Source: Snodgrassella sp.
Lineage (GTDB): Bacteria > Pseudomonadota > Gammaproteobacteria > Burkholderiales > Neisseriaceae
DNA length: 64,000 nucleotides
Assembly (NCBI GenBank): GCA_024103515.1
Contig: JAGGIK010000001.1
Span: forward strand, 45,390-109,389
Direction of reading: 5' to 3'
The position numbers and the translations under genes were made by a program. Under the pieces are notes generated by a model that ran no database searches, was not told the DNA's origin, and saw nothing but the letters and a program-made list of their open reading frames with translations. Shown here one piece after another: positions 1 to 12,223 of the stretch. Every line of letters starts with the position of its first letter. The stretch's first letter is position 1.

Positions 1-7
1 AAAAGTT

Positions 8-43
8 GAGCTCTTTATGCCGTATCGATAGCAGAGCTCTTTT
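8..43. terminator. Bidirectional hairpin terminator-like site
   Basis: A 7-bp inverted repeat (GAGCTCT at 8-14, AGAGCTC at 33-39) with an 18-base loop is followed by T on the right and preceded by A on the left, so it could end transcription from either side. The gene it serves lies outside the window. Confidence 0.5.
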
Positions 44-324
44 GTAAAGATGAATGCTCCTGCTTTTTAAAATAAACACGAATTGATACAGTGTTATTTA
101 TTTCATGCTAACTATATTAATATCACATTCCTTATATAATTCACTGATAAATAAATTTTTATTGTCTTTTTATATGATATATCGATAATTCTATGTTTAT
201 GTATTTAATATTATAAGAGTCTAAGATCGGTTTGGGATAGGCATTAATTACTTTAGTAATTATGAGGAATGTAAAACTTTATAAAAGCAGTAATTATCTG
301 GGTTAGGATTATAGATTTTAAGTA
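44..324. other. AT-rich intergenic stretch, no gene seen
   Basis: Between the hairpin at 8-43 and the infC terminator there is only AT-rich sequence with many stops in all frames. I see no tRNA and no rpmI-like or rplT-like reading frame, although these genes usually follow infC. Confidence 0.6.
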
Positions 325-356
325 AAGCCTTATTTTGGATAAGCAAAATAAGGCTT
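325..356 (-). terminator. Terminator downstream of infC
   Basis: A perfect 13-bp inverted repeat (AAGCCTTATTTTG / CAAAATAAGGCTT) with a 6-base loop lies 26 bases past the infC stop codon. On the minus strand it is followed by a moderately T-rich run. It implies that the thrS-infC transcript ends here. Confidence 0.75.
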
Positions 357-382
357 ATGAGGCTATTAAGATTAAGCCATTG

Positions 383-901
383 TTATTTCTTTTTCGGTGC
401 AATGATCATCACCATTTGGCGACCTTCCATTTTGGGAAATTGCTCAACGGTACCTATTTCGATTAGATCCGCCTGAATTCGTTTAAGCAGCTCTGCACCG
501 AGGTGTTGATGCGCCATTTCACGTCCACGAAACCGCAAGGTGACCTTTACTTTATCACCATCGGTTAGGAAGCGGGTAATATTGCGCATTTTGATCAGGT
601 AATCGCCCTGATCGGTACCTGGCCGGAATTTGATTTCCTTGACCTGTACCTGTTTCTGCTTCTTACGCTGTTCGTCACGTTTTTTGGATTGTTCGTATTT
701 ATATTTGCCGAAATCCATTAGTTTACAAACAGGTGGTTTGGCAGTAGGGGCAATTTCTACCAGATCCACGTCGTGCTCTTCAGCAAGTTTCATTGCTTGC
801 TGAGTAGATACCACACCCAACTGTTCGCCAGTTGGACCAATCAAACGCACTTCTTTAATGGTGATTTCACCGTTAATGCGTGCTTCGCGTTCTTGAGCGA
901 T
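383..901 (-). CDS. infC: Translation initiation factor IF-3 (AUC start)
   Basis: IF-3 binds the 30S subunit, blocks premature 50S joining and proofreads initiator tRNA and start codon. The 172-residue product has the N-terminal domain, a basic linker ([12 protein letters not shown]) and the C-terminal domain with [14 protein letters not shown] and [10 protein letters not shown]. The first ATG/GTG-type start (GTG at 850) would remove conserved N-terminal residues. Extending upstream gives [13 protein letters not shown], which matches the family, beginning at an ATC codon at 899-901 with AAGGAG seven bases before it. IF-3 genes in many bacteria use AUU or AUC and are autoregulated because IF-3 itself rejects such codons; I infer the same here. 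The gene lies 21 bases after thrS, so the two are probably cotranscribed. Confidence 0.95.
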   Translation of the reverse strand: MAQEREARINGEITIKEVRLIGPTGEQLGVVSTQQAMKLAEEHDVDLVEIAPTAKPPVCKLMDFGKYKYEQSKKRDEQRKKQKQVQVKEIKFRPGTDQGDYLIKMRNITRFLTDGDKVKVTLRFRGREMAHQHLGAELLKRIQADLIEIGTVEQFPKMEGRQMVMIIAPKKK

Positions 902-908
902 GGTCGTA

Positions 909-914
909 CTCCTT
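909..914 (-). promoter_or_regulatory. Shine-Dalgarno that fixes the AUC start of infC
   Basis: On the minus strand AAGGAG is followed by seven bases and then ATC. No ATG or GTG stands at that distance, so this site decides the start codon of infC. Confidence 0.8.
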
Positions 915-922
915 AATTTAAG

Positions 923-2830
923 TTAATGAAGAGACAAGGTTTCCTGTTTCAACAGGTCGATAAAGGTATCGATATCAAGCTGACCCAGATCTTCTCCGCC
1001 ACGTTTGCGTACGGCAACCTTGTGATCCTGTTTCTCTTTTTCGCCAATTACCAGTTGGTATGGAAGGCGTTGCGTACTGTTATCTCGGATTTTGTATCCA
1101 ATTTTCTCATTACGCAAGTCTAATTGTACACGGAAGCCTTCTGAGGTTAAACGCTCAGCAAGCTGTTGACAATATTCGGTCTGGGCTTCAGTAATGTTCA
1201 TAATCACTATCTGTACCGGAGCTAGCCATAACGGAAATGCTCCGGCATGATGTTCAATCAGAATCCCGATAAAACGTTCCAGTGAACCTAAGATAGCACG
1301 ATGTAACATAACGGGTCGTGCACGTTCGTTGTCTTCAGTTACATATTCGGCGCCCAATCGTTCAGGTAAAACGAAATCAAGCTGAATAGTACCGCATTGC
1401 CAAGAACGACCAAGTGCATCTTTAATATGATATTCGACTTTAGGGCCGTAGAAAGCGCCTTCACCGGGTAATTCTTCCCATTCAACGTTGCAAGCCGTTA
1501 ATGCTGCACGCAGACCTTGTTCAGCTTTATCCCAGATCGCGTCTTCACCTGCACGTTTTTCCGGGCGTAGGGATAATTTAATGGATACGTTGTTAAATTC
1601 GAATTGCTTGTAAATACGCATGACCAGTTCATTAAAAGCCTTAGCTTCACTGACAATCTGATCTTCTGTACAGAATATATGAGCATCATCCTGTGTGAAT
1701 CCACGTACACGCATGAGCCCGTGCAAGGCACCGGAAGGTTCGTTACGGTGACAGGATCCAAATTCTGCTAGCCGTAGGGGCAAATCACGATAAGAGCGTA
1801 ATCCTTGATTAAAAATCTGGATATGACCAGGGCAGTTCATAGGCTTAACTGCATAGACACGCTTTTCCGAATCAGTGATAAACATGTTTTCTTTATAGTT
1901 ATCCCAGTGGCCGGATTTTTCCCATAAACTGCGATCCATGATCATGGGTGTTTTAATTTCTTGATATCCTGCTGCTGATAATTCACGCCGCAGGTGCTGT
2001 TCGATAATTTGCCATAAAGACCAGCCTTTTGGGTGCCAAAATACCATGCCTGGCGCTTCATCCTGCAAATGAAATAAATCCATTTGCTTGGCTAATTTTC
2101 GATGATCGCGTTTCTCAGCTTCTTCGATGCGCTGCAAATAGGCATTTAGGTCTTCTTTGGTGGCCCAAGCTGTACCATAAATACGTTGTAGCTGTTCATT
2201 TTTGGCATCTCCACGCCAGTAAGCACCAGAAAGTTTGGTCAATTTAAAGTTTTTTAAGAAACGAGTGTTGGGTACGTGTGGACCACGGCACATGTCTACG
2301 TATTCTTGATGATAATATAAGCCCATTGCCTTTTCTTCAGGCATATCACCAATAAGTCGTAATTTATAGTCTTCGTGACGTTGTGTAAATATCTTAATTA
2401 CTTCGTCGCGAGCTGTGGTTTTTTTAATTACATCGTAATTTTGTGCAATCAATTCTGTCATGCGTTTTTCGATTGCAGCTATGTCTTCCGGTGTAAAAGA
2501 ACGCTGAAAAGAGATATCGTAATAAAAGCCATCTTCGATGACCGGACCAATCACCATTTTGGCTTCAGGGTAAAGCTGTTTAATTGCATGTCCTACGAGA
2601 TGAGCACATGAGTGACGAATGATTTCAACGCCTTCTTTATCTTTAGCAGTAATGATACTTACGTTAGCATCTTGACTGACGATATCACAGGTATCGACCA
2701 ACTTACCGTTAATTTTCCCAGCAATTGCAGCTTTTGCTAAGCCTGCACCTATGGAAGCGGCTATATCAGCTATGCTAAGAGGCGCTTCATATTGACGGAT
2801 TGAACCGTCTGGCAGGGTAATGTTTAACAT
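923..2830 (-). CDS. thrS: Threonine--tRNA ligase
   Basis: Charges tRNA-Thr in the cytoplasm. The 635-residue protein is of normal length and has the expected order: an N-terminal TGS domain (residues 1-60), the editing domain with the HSCAH zinc-type motif near residues 73-77, the class II catalytic core with PMNCPGH (zinc cysteine near 333), and a C-terminal anticodon-binding domain ending in the GEKE and VAVRKRGG segments. The class II motif 3 region is visible as [20 protein letters not shown]. The start is ATG at 2830. It is the first gene of a thrS-infC pair on the minus strand, a conserved bacterial order. Confidence 0.97.
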   Translation of the reverse strand: MLNITLPDGSIRQYEAPLSIADIAASIGAGLAKAAIAGKINGKLVDTCDIVSQDANVSIITAKDKEGVEIIRHSCAHLVGHAIKQLYPEAKMVIGPVIEDGFYYDISFQRSFTPEDIAAIEKRMTELIAQNYDVIKKTTARDEVIKIFTQRHEDYKLRLIGDMPEEKAMGLYYHQEYVDMCRGPHVPNTRFLKNFKLTKLSGAYWRGDAKNEQLQRIYGTAWATKEDLNAYLQRIEEAEKRDHRKLAKQMDLFHLQDEAPGMVFWHPKGWSLWQIIEQHLRRELSAAGYQEIKTPMIMDRSLWEKSGHWDNYKENMFITDSEKRVYAVKPMNCPGHIQIFNQGLRSYRDLPLRLAEFGSCHRNEPSGALHGLMRVRGFTQDDAHIFCTEDQIVSEAKAFNELVMRIYKQFEFNNVSIKLSLRPEKRAGEDAIWDKAEQGLRAALTACNVEWEELPGEGAFYGPKVEYHIKDALGRSWQCGTIQLDFVLPERLGAEYVTEDNERARPVMLHRAILGSLERFIGILIEHHAGAFPLWLAPVQIVIMNITEAQTEYCQQLAERLTSEGFRVQLDLRNEKIGYKIRDNSTQRLPYQLVIGEKEKQDHKVAVRKRGGEDLGQLDIDTFIDLLKQETLSLH

Positions 2831-3027
2831 GGATACTCCACAAATAACAGACCGCTCGCTTTAATACAAGTGAGAAAATCGGATAACTGCTTTTGATTTT
2901 AGTTATTAAAAGGTTAATGCCTACAGCAATAATCACATGATGTGCAATTGCTTAATTAAGGGGATTTATTTTAACGATTTGATTTTTGCTTGGCAATCCT
3001 TGCAGGACGAATTATGGTAGTTTCAGC

Positions 3028-3033
3028 TATAAT
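3028..3033 (+). promoter_or_regulatory. Candidate -10 box for tgt
   Basis: A perfect TATAAT lies 38 bases before the tgt start in the thrS/tgt divergent gap. No convincing -35 hexamer stands 16-18 bases upstream, so this is a tentative call. Confidence 0.35.
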
Positions 3034-3050
3034 ACGACAATCTGATATAG

Positions 3051-4187
<1,137 letters not shown>

Positions 4188-4279
4188 TTGTTTTGCTGAG
4201 GTGTTGTTCCGAATTTAAGGCTAAAGGTATGTATTTGATGGAACGACGATGATAAGTTTTATTTAAGTGGAGTTGGGGA

Positions 4280-5662
4280 ATGAGTGAAAAAAACTGGTCT
4301 GGCCGTTTTCATGAACCTGTGAGTGAGCTGGTTAAGCAATATACTGCTTCAATTGAATTTGATAAGTGTCTGGCCAATTATGATATTCAAGGCTCGCTAG
4401 CACACGCGCAGATGTTACAACAAGCAGGAATTTTAAGCGAGAAAGATCTAGCTGCTATTCAATCTGGGATGAATGAGATTTTGCAGGATATTGCTGCGGG
4501 TAAAATCAATTGGTCGATAGATCTTGAAGATGTGCACATGAATGTAGAACATTTGCTGACTCAGAAAGTAGGTGATGCTGGTAAGCGTCTGCATACGGGG
4601 CGGAGTCGAAATGATCAGGTTGCTACAGACATCAGATTATGGTTGAGGGCGAAAATTGATCTGATTGTTGATTTGATTAAAGATTTACAGACAGCATTGG
4701 TTGATCTGGCTGATCAGAATGCTGAAGTAGTGATGCCCGGCTTTACTCATATGCAAGTAGCGCAACCCATCAGTTTTGGCCATCATATGCTGGCTTATGT
4801 TGAAATGCTAGGAAGAGATAATGAGCGAATGATTGATTGCCGGCATCGGGTCAACCGGATGCCATTAGGGGCAGCAGCTCTGGCTGGTACTACATTTCCC
4901 ATTAAGCGTGAGCTCACGGCAGATCTGTTGGGATTTGAAGCAATTTGTCAGAATTCCTTGGATGCTGTGTCGGATCGAGATTTTGCAATTGAATTTACTG
5001 CAGCTTCATCAATTCTGATGATGCATTTGTCGCGCCTGAGTGAAGAGCTGATTTACTGGATAAGTCCGCGTTTTGCATTTATTGACATAGCTGACCGTTT
5101 CTGTACCGGTTCAAGCATTATGCCGCAAAAGAAAAATCCAGATGTTCCTGAATTGGTTCGCGGAAAGACGGGACGGGTTGTGGGGCATTTGCTCGGATTG
5201 ATTACGTTGATGAAATCACAACCTCTGGCTTATAACAAAGATAATCAGGAAGACAAAGAACCCTTGTTCGATACGGTTACAACGATAGTGGATACTTTAC
5301 GTATTTATGCTGATATGATGCGCGGTGTGACGGTGAAGCCAGAAAATATGCGTGCTGCGGTATTACAAGGATTTGCTACGGCAACTGATTTGGCCGATTA
5401 TTTGGTCAAAAAGGGTCTGCCTTTTCGAGACAGTCACGAAGTGGTGGCACGGGCAGTGCGCTTAGCCGAGGAGCAACAGTGTGATCTGAGTGATTTATCT
5501 TTGGACGTGCTGCAGTCTTTTTCTGAATTGATCACTGATGATGTTTATGCGGTGTTGACGCCGGAAGGGAGTTTGAACGCACGTAATCATGTTGGCGGCA
5601 CTTCGCCGGTACAGGTACGTGCTCAGGTGGCGCGCTGGCGTGCTTTGTTAAGATCAGGCTAA
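4280..5662 (+). CDS. argH: Argininosuccinate lyase
   Basis: Last step of arginine synthesis: splits argininosuccinate into arginine and fumarate. The 460-residue protein belongs to the fumarase/aspartase superfamily. The family signature [12 protein letters not shown] lies near residues 277-288, on the flexible loop with the catalytic serine. The TGRSRNDQ and [10 protein letters not shown] segments of the active site are also present. The ATG start is preceded by a GGAG/GGGG-rich ribosome-binding site. It follows tgt by 92 bases and may share its transcript. argB, another gene of the pathway, is at 20.8 kb. A strong terminator follows at 5789. Confidence 0.97.
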   Translation: MSEKNWSGRFHEPVSELVKQYTASIEFDKCLANYDIQGSLAHAQMLQQAGILSEKDLAAIQSGMNEILQDIAAGKINWSIDLEDVHMNVEHLLTQKVGDAGKRLHTGRSRNDQVATDIRLWLRAKIDLIVDLIKDLQTALVDLADQNAEVVMPGFTHMQVAQPISFGHHMLAYVEMLGRDNERMIDCRHRVNRMPLGAAALAGTTFPIKRELTADLLGFEAICQNSLDAVSDRDFAIEFTAASSILMMHLSRLSEELIYWISPRFAFIDIADRFCTGSSIMPQKKNPDVPELVRGKTGRVVGHLLGLITLMKSQPLAYNKDNQEDKEPLFDTVTTIVDTLRIYADMMRGVTVKPENMRAAVLQGFATATDLADYLVKKGLPFRDSHEVVARAVRLAEEQQCDLSDLSLDVLQSFSELITDDVYAVLTPEGSLNARNHVGGTSPVQVRAQVARWRALLRSG

Positions 5663-5788
5663 TCATTTGCTAATTGCTTGATGAATTTTGATATGGTTGG
5701 TATTCAGAATGATGGGTATAAGATAATTACATCTATTCAGATTGTTTCTGAACAAATTTTTGTTTAATTTTATCTTGATTGTTAGTGG

Positions 5789-5833
5789 AAAACTGTAGGT
5801 ATTTTTGTTTGTGCTTGATCCTACAGTTTTTTA
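5789..5833 (+). terminator. Terminator downstream of argH
   Basis: An 11-bp perfect stem (AAAACTGTAGG / CCTACAGTTTT) with a T-rich loop is followed by TT; it lies about 125 bases after the argH stop. Confidence 0.75.
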
Positions 5834-7666
5834 CAAATTAACCGCTGTTAATTTGGCTTATGTATAGGGTTATTAGGTGTTCGAAAATTTATCATACTCT
5901 ATCCAATAAGATAGATTACAGCAATGTATTAATGGTTTTAGATGACCGTACACGCTAGGAGGCGTGGCTATTTTTGTTGTTTTAGTGATATAGAGCTTAG
6001 CTGGAATTGTGTTTTTGATTTTTAAGGATGAAATTGCTTGTGTGAAAAACTTGGCTAGTGTCCATGCCATTGGTTTTTCAATTTTTGATATTATCAAGCT
6101 ATCTATTTTCGGATTTTTGTAGTATTTTTAAAGCATAAATGATATAAACGACAAATTTTAAGTATTGGGGGACGATATCTGATTTGTTCATACACTACAG
6201 GAAATTACAATAAATTTGCAGCTAGAAATGATATTTAAAAAATAAGAATGATTAAGCTTGTATTTATATATATTAGCCTTAGGTTATGATATATCTCCTA
6301 TTATGATTTCCTAAAGATAATTGTTTAACTCACTGTTGTAATTTGAAATTATTTTTATTTAAATATTTTTATATTTAAATAAGGTTAAAAATTTTATTTT
6401 ATTGAATTTGGAAAGTCGATATTAAAGAGTATGGTGTCTTCTTCTATATTTAAAGTATGGCTAAAATGTTATTAACTCTCCAATAATCAAATTTTTTAAT
6501 CGAACTTTGATTGTGCCGTATTTTTACTTATTTTCTTTATAAAGAGGATAAATGGGTTTTCCAAATTTTTTATGAGAATGCTATATTGCATTTAAACTAG
6601 CAAGCCTGAATAGTGGCGTTAGTTTTTTATAATTCAACAAGTAAAGCGAGTTTGTTACGTCTAGGTGGCTAGTAAAGCAATTTATAGTCAGCACTGCAGG
6701 TAGCAGACGTTATCTATACTAAGAATAAAATTTTATTATCAATATACTAATTGTGATTAGTACTGTTGGGGTGGATATAATTTTCTAAAGTGCTTTTATT
6801 TGTTGGTTTTCATTGCAGCATATTTGTGTTTAATGCCTCATGATTACTATTTTGGTTTTTTAATTAATGGTTTTGCTTGAGCTACTTCGATTTTATATTT
6901 TTGATTAAGAGAATTATTTTATTTGTATTTCTACTATGCTGCTATTCTGATTTATCTTTACCGGAAATTTTTAGATCTCACTAATCTAAGTGTCTTGGGC
7001 TTTACTCAAATTTATTGGTTCACATGATCTGATGATTGCTTTGGTTGTGGGTAGTAAGTTTTTGTTTTTTAACTATAATTAAATAGGCCTTGTTATAGCC
7101 AATACTGCTATTTAAATTATTCAATTATATTGCTGTGTATCAATTTTGCTTAGTCATTTTTAATTTTTGCCTAAATATATTACTCATTTTAGGGTGGATA
7201 ATTGCTTAGCTATTTGATGTGGTAGGGGAGATGATGATATATATTTATTTTAATACAGATCAATTTAAAATTTTTGAAATTTTCTTGACGTTATCTTTGG
7301 GAAAGATTAAAAAAATATGCTTTCAGATAAATTTGATGGTCTTGTAGTTAGCTGAATTTTTTATTTGTTTAGTTAATAGTCAAACCAAATATGATTATGC
7401 ATGGAGGCATTTCGGGTTAAATCTAGCCTTTATATGATCAATTTGTGTTTATTAAGCTTATTGTTACTAATCAGCCGGTTTAATTCGGTATTAGCTTTAA
7501 AATGTAGTATATAAATAAACATTAATAGAATTAATGTTTTTTTTGTATTATTAGATTTAATTAAGGTTAACTAATAGTATGGTGCTGTAGTTGAATTTGT
7601 TTTACAATAATGATATTTATTTGAACATCTGTAATATTGCTTTATTATGGTTTAAGCGAGGATCGT
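5834..7666. other. 1.8-kb AT-rich gene desert
   Basis: Very AT-rich with frequent stops in all six frames. The longest open frame (minus strand, 5873-6097, 74 codons) has no recognisable family features and no good ribosome-binding site, so I do not call it a gene. I saw no transposase motif here, unlike in the other deserts of the window. It is probably old, fully eroded DNA. Confidence 0.55.
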
Positions 7667-8836
7667 ATGCGGTTTCGATTTGGCAAGGTTATTATGGTTT
7701 TGGCTGTTGCAGGGATTGTAACGGCGTGTAATAAAAGTGTTGATACCAGCGCACCTGATAAGTTGGTGCGTGATGGCGTACAAAAGTTGTGGACTCAGGA
7801 TGCTAAGTTTAATTTCAGTGGTTCAGTGAAGTTGGATGCGAGTGCTAAAAATTCTAAAAATGATAAGGTTTCTACGGCAAAAGGAAACAGTGCCAGTGAG
7901 ACTTTGGCTGGGTCTGATGCGAACATTGAATTACAATTGCAACAGCAACATGTATTTAAACAGTATAAAGATATTTTTAGTCTAATAAGTAATTCTTTTA
8001 CAATACTTTATACAGGTGGAGTTGATTGGCCTAAAGGAAAAGTGGAAATTATTCCTGAGTACCGCTATGAAGCCAAAAATGCACTGGTTTCGTTTAAATT
8101 TCCAGTGCAATTTGATATAAATAAATTGAAAGTATTTATAGATGCGTCTGCAATCAATAATGTCTCGGATTCGATATTGAAACAGATTGATCCGACTAAA
8201 GTTGTGGGTGACCGTTATGTGACGCTGGCTGCACCGCAGGATGTCGTAAAGCGTTTGCCATTCAGTGATTTGCTTAAGAATTTTCCTCAAGCGCTGGACG
8301 ATGGCTTTGCTTCTGTTGATGCTAAGTCATTTAGTAAGGTAAGCGTAGATGATTATGGTAAAAAAGTAAATGCCAAATATCAGGTGAAATTAACTACCAA
8401 CGGCAAAGAAAACATCAAAACTACAATTGCTATTTTAGATAGCCTGAGTAAGGCATTACAGCAACAAGGTCAGGTAGCAGCTACTAAAAAAGGTCAATAT
8501 CAACAGCAGGATTATGCAGTATTGCAGCAATTTATTGATAGGATAAATGGTTCATATAAGCAACAATTTAACGATAATTCTCAGCAAAATCCATATGCGG
8601 AATATTTGAAGCAAATGGAAAAAATGCCGATGGTTTATAATTATTACTTTGATGATAAGGGTCGTATTATCGCTTTACAAGGTAATTTGCAGCTCATCGC
8701 TGCCCCTTATAACCCTTTTGGTGCAAATCTTTTTGTAATTTTCGAACAGAAAATTGATTACTCGACGCCAAAATTTATTATGGAACCAACTGAGCAGAAT
8801 ACTTTTGATATTAGTTCTCAATTGGGATTATACTAA
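7667..8836 (+). CDS. Putative lipoprotein of unknown function
   Basis: I do not recognise the family. The 389-residue product starts with a basic and hydrophobic signal segment (MRFRFGKVIMVLAVAGIV) and a lipobox ending in the cysteine of TAC at about residue 21, so it should be a lipoprotein. The rest is hydrophilic, rich in Lys, Gln and Asn, with alternating beta-like stretches and no visible catalytic motif. I chose the ATG at 7667, preceded by GAGG, over an upstream TTG at 7637 because it puts the signal peptide at the very N-terminus. The gene stands alone between two deserts and has its own strong terminator, so it is transcribed by itself and is presumably kept by selection. Confidence 0.8.
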   Translation: MRFRFGKVIMVLAVAGIVTACNKSVDTSAPDKLVRDGVQKLWTQDAKFNFSGSVKLDASAKNSKNDKVSTAKGNSASETLAGSDANIELQLQQQHVFKQYKDIFSLISNSFTILYTGGVDWPKGKVEIIPEYRYEAKNALVSFKFPVQFDINKLKVFIDASAINNVSDSILKQIDPTKVVGDRYVTLAAPQDVVKRLPFSDLLKNFPQALDDGFASVDAKSFSKVSVDDYGKKVNAKYQVKLTTNGKENIKTTIAILDSLSKALQQQGQVAATKKGQYQQQDYAVLQQFIDRINGSYKQQFNDNSQQNPYAEYLKQMEKMPMVYNYYFDDKGRIIALQGNLQLIAAPYNPFGANLFVIFEQKIDYSTPKFIMEPTEQNTFDISSQLGLY

Positions 8837-8860
8837 TAGCTTCTTTGTAAAACTCAACTG

Positions 8861-8889
8861 AACCAGTACACTATGTACTGGTTTTTGTT
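8861..8889 (+). terminator. Terminator of the lipoprotein gene
   Basis: A perfect 10-bp stem (AACCAGTACA / TGTACTGGTT) with a 3-base loop is followed by TTTTGTTT. It lies 25 bases after the stop codon. Confidence 0.85.
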
Positions 8890-9354
8890 TTAGAAAAAAA
8901 TATTTTAATGGCCATTTATGAATAATATGAATAAATAGTTTTATTTATAGTATGCTTAAAATTTTAATCATCTTTTGTTTTAAATAACTCGAAAATTGGC
9001 ACTTTAGAACTTAGATAAATGATATAAGGGGTATTAAACTTATTCTACATTTTTACATCATAAATGACTAATGGATAAATGGAAAACTCAATTGTTGAAT
9101 TTGGTAAAAGAACATTGGTATTAATCAGTTTGTGTATGGTAGCTCAAACTTAATCTGATAGACATTACCTATTCATTGGCATTTGTTATAATAAAATGAC
9201 CGGCAGATGAGTAATATAAGTTTATCTATTGCTTCACTTTAACGATCCTGTAAATAAATTTGGATATTTACCTAATTTAGAACTAAGCTATTGAGAACAA
9301 ATAGGTAGACATAAGGATTATAGTAAAAAGATGGTTATTAGTGATGATAGCCAG
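8890..9354. other. AT-rich non-coding stretch
   Basis: No gene, RNA or clear remnant could be recognised; stops are frequent in all frames. Confidence 0.5.
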
Positions 9355-9890
9355 TTAGAAGTAGCTCATTCTACGAAAAGTAGCTTCGAACTCCAACGAG
9401 TTAAAAAGTAATAAACAGGAATTGATAAATTCGTCATCAAACCTGCTATTCATAGGTTGATGACATTATTTCAAGGAAAATGATTTTCACCTATAAAGAG
9501 ATATACGAGGCAGATATCTTGTCGACATCAATATTAGAGTACAGGCATAGTAAAGAAGCATGTAATTAAATGGTAGAATCGTCTGCTCAATAAGTTCTAT
9601 TTTATTGTTTATTTGGTCTGTATTGTGATCAAAGTGAAACAAGATGGTAGTATTAAGGGGAAAAAGGTTTTCTCATTGCTTGTGTTGACGGCTAAAAAGG
9701 CTTTCCCGATGCAATTGACACTGTTTATCTGGATATGAAAAACCCAACTTTGTTTCATTCATACGATGTGCGATGGTTTGAAATTGATGAGTTGCAAAGA
9801 TGGTAAGCGATTTGTAAGGCTTTGAAAGCGATTGATCTAGTTATAACAGCCAAACAAGCCATCAAGAAGTTTAATGGTTTTCTACTAATG
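9355..9890 (+). pseudogene. Decayed IS256-family (mutator-type) transposase
   Basis: No open frame survives, but translation across stops and frameshifts gives pieces in the right order for an IS256-family DDE transposase. They are STKSSFELQRVKK, then YKEIYEADILSTSI, then FIVYLVCIVIKVKQDGSI, then LIACVDG-stop-KGFPDAIDTV (9672-9728), then ICKALKAIDL. The LIACVDGLKGFPDAI block around the second catalytic Asp is the most conserved part of this family. The stretch between the VKVRQD and CVDG blocks, normally about 50 residues, is largely deleted, and the 3' end is not recognisable. I see no terminal inverted repeats. Confidence 0.75.
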
Positions 9891-10993
9891 ATTATATAGT
9901 TAAAAAAATCATCTATTTAGGTATAAGCCAAAGTGGCAAATAATGGATTATGTCGATCCAAAACAGAAAAAAGCAATGAATCGGTTTATTCGAGTATTTG
10001 GTGATAGAATTAACTGTCAACTTTAACTGGCAATGGACAAAATTTAGGATTGGGTTTAGGTAAATTTATTTTGCCTGGTAATAAACACTTATAGATGTTT
10101 CTATCGAGACATTGCACCGTAATGAGGATGCTTTCATTGCATCATACGTATCCGTTCACGCGTTATCGGATAAATCATTAGTTTGATATCGGTGTCAAGT
10201 GGGAAATTATGGCGGTAGACTTAACTTAATATTCATGTTAATAAACGTTGAAATGATTTAGGTGTATTACTGAATTTATTACATAACCTAATTGCCGGTT
10301 ATCATGCCGGTCAACATCAAACGCAGATTGAGTGATGTTAGCATTAGGCCAGAATAAGGCGCGCGCTCTATATTTGATCTCATTCATTTTAATAGAAGAA
10401 ATAGGTTTGATAAACTGTTGTTAGATCAGTGTTTCAACCTATTTAACACTCAACACTTGCTGGCTGAAAAAGAGGCTTAGTAAGACAAGGTAGTGGTGCA
10501 AGAACATTAATAAGGATTAAAATGTAGTGTGTGAAAGGAACATTTATGATAATGCAAGAACAATAACATGCCTTGCGGCGTATATTGATTGGTATATTCA
10601 GTATTAAGCTATTAGCGGCACATTGAGCTTAATTAACGGCTATTGTTTAATTTTGTTTTGTAAATATGCCTTGCCTTTCTATATTTGTAACATATTTTTA
10701 CGGCCAGTACTCGAGTTTATTAAATAAAATTTTTTTTGGTCTAAAAAATTGGTTTTGAGCGAATTATCTTGGAAAAAATTTGGGTGCACCATCATTATTA
10801 AATTTAGCTGATAGATTAATCAATTGTAATTTAGGTTCTGATAACGAAATTCTGATAGGTTACTTTTTGGAATGAAATATAAACATGATAAATCGTTACG
10901 TATTTGTCCATTAGACCAATAAAGGTCGGATATTTATTTGTTCATATATTACTGTTATTGTAATACTTATTCAGAGCCACATATAGTTTATTT
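9891..10993. other. 1.1-kb eroded stretch of unknown origin
   Basis: Short open pieces remain, for example a plus-strand frame near 9930-10020 reading YKPKWQIMDYVDPKQKKAMN, but I cannot assign them to a family. It may hold the rest of the IS256 copy plus another dead gene. Confidence 0.4.
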
Positions 10994-11815
10994 TTAAATT
11001 CTGCGTTGTAATTTTGCCGCCAATATAATACTGGCAGCTAATTCTTCAATAGATTTGTGAGTGGTATTGGTAAACGGGATATTAAAACGCCTATACATAT
11101 CTTCAGCGGTTAAAATTTCATGTCGACAATTGTCTTTGCTCGCATAGCGCGAATCAGGGCGACGTTCTGAACGAATATGATGTAGTCGGTCTGCGTCAAT
11201 AGTTAAACCATACAATTTTGGTTTAAACGGCTTGACCATGCGCGGTAGGTCACTACTTTCAAGATCTTCTGGAATAAGAGGATAGTTGGCGGCCCGGATA
11301 CCATATTGTAAAGCCAGATATAAACAAGTCGGGGTTTTACCACTTCGGGATACACCCATCAATATGACATCAGCGTGTTGTAACTCGCGGTCAGTAATAC
11401 CATCGTCGTTATTCAGAGCAAAATTAATAGCGTCCATTCTCTTGTCATATTTTTCGGTGTCGTGCATCCCGTGCGTACGGCCAATTGAGTTATTTGCTTT
11501 TGTATCGAGTTCTTCTTCGAGCTCCCCAATAAAGGCATCATAGAAACTCATATGCAAACCAGCACTGGTTTTAATCAATTTTCGAATGTTCTCATCAACG
11601 ATACTGGAAAAAACCAGTGGGCGAACATCACTTTGCGCCGCAGATCGATTGATTAAACTGACTAATTCTTCTGCTTTAGTTTTTGTGTCAACAAAAGGGT
11701 AAGTTGCTCGTTTGAAATTAATATTATCAAACTGGTTGATTAAAGCCAATCCCATGCTTTCGGCTGTAATACCGGTGCGATCGGAGACAAAAAAAACGTG
11801 GCGAACTGGTTCCAT
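10994..11815 (-). CDS. ppsR: Phosphoenolpyruvate synthase regulatory protein (DUF299 kinase/pyrophosphorylase)
   Basis: Bifunctional regulator that inactivates PEP synthase by ADP-dependent threonine phosphorylation and reactivates it by Pi-dependent dephosphorylation. The 273-residue protein has the family N-terminus (VFFVSDRTGITAE) and a P-loop-like GVSRSGKTPT near residues 153-162, both hallmarks of DUF299. It is transcribed divergently from ppsA, its target gene, with a 408-base gap. This pairing supports both calls and suggests shared control of the pyruvate-to-PEP step. Confidence 0.95.
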   Translation of the reverse strand: MEPVRHVFFVSDRTGITAESMGLALINQFDNINFKRATYPFVDTKTKAEELVSLINRSAAQSDVRPLVFSSIVDENIRKLIKTSAGLHMSFYDAFIGELEEELDTKANNSIGRTHGMHDTEKYDKRMDAINFALNNDDGITDRELQHADVILMGVSRSGKTPTCLYLALQYGIRAANYPLIPEDLESSDLPRMVKPFKPKLYGLTIDADRLHHIRSERRPDSRYASKDNCRHEILTAEDMYRRFNIPFTNTTHKSIEELAASIILAAKLQRRI

Positions 11816-12223
11816 GATTTACCGTAACAGATATTAAATGAAATTATCGAAAAGATAGATTGTAAATGAAGTTGTGAAATAACAAACAATTTACTGAAAA
11901 TTAATATTGTTTGGGAAATAATTGTTGTAAAAAAAATAAAACATAATTATTAGGAATAATAAGTTCTGTATTTAGAAATAGCAATACTAATATAGAATTA
12001 AATTTTATAAATAGTAAATTGATTGGCATCTATTTTTATGTAAAGGATAATTATTATTATTTAATGTTCAAAATTAAATAATTTTAAATAAATTTTAATA
12101 TTATTTAGTTGGTGTTACGTTTGATACGTATGTTTGTAAGTGTCAAAAGTGCATGACATTATAGAATCGAGTCGTTAAAATAGTGTGTCTTCAACTGCTA
12201 TCTTAATCCACTGGATACCCAAA
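11816..12223. promoter_or_regulatory. ppsR/ppsA divergent promoter region
   Basis: An AT-rich 408-base gap between divergently transcribed genes. A -10-like TATAGA at 12160-12165 points toward ppsA, but its best -35 candidate (TTGTAA, 12134-12139) is 20 bases away, so the promoter is tentative. I recognise no operator. Confidence 0.35.

Noticed and set aside
5873-6097. 74-codon minus-strand frame in the desert after argH
   Set aside because: No ribosome-binding site, no family motif, and the same AT-rich composition as its non-coding surroundings.
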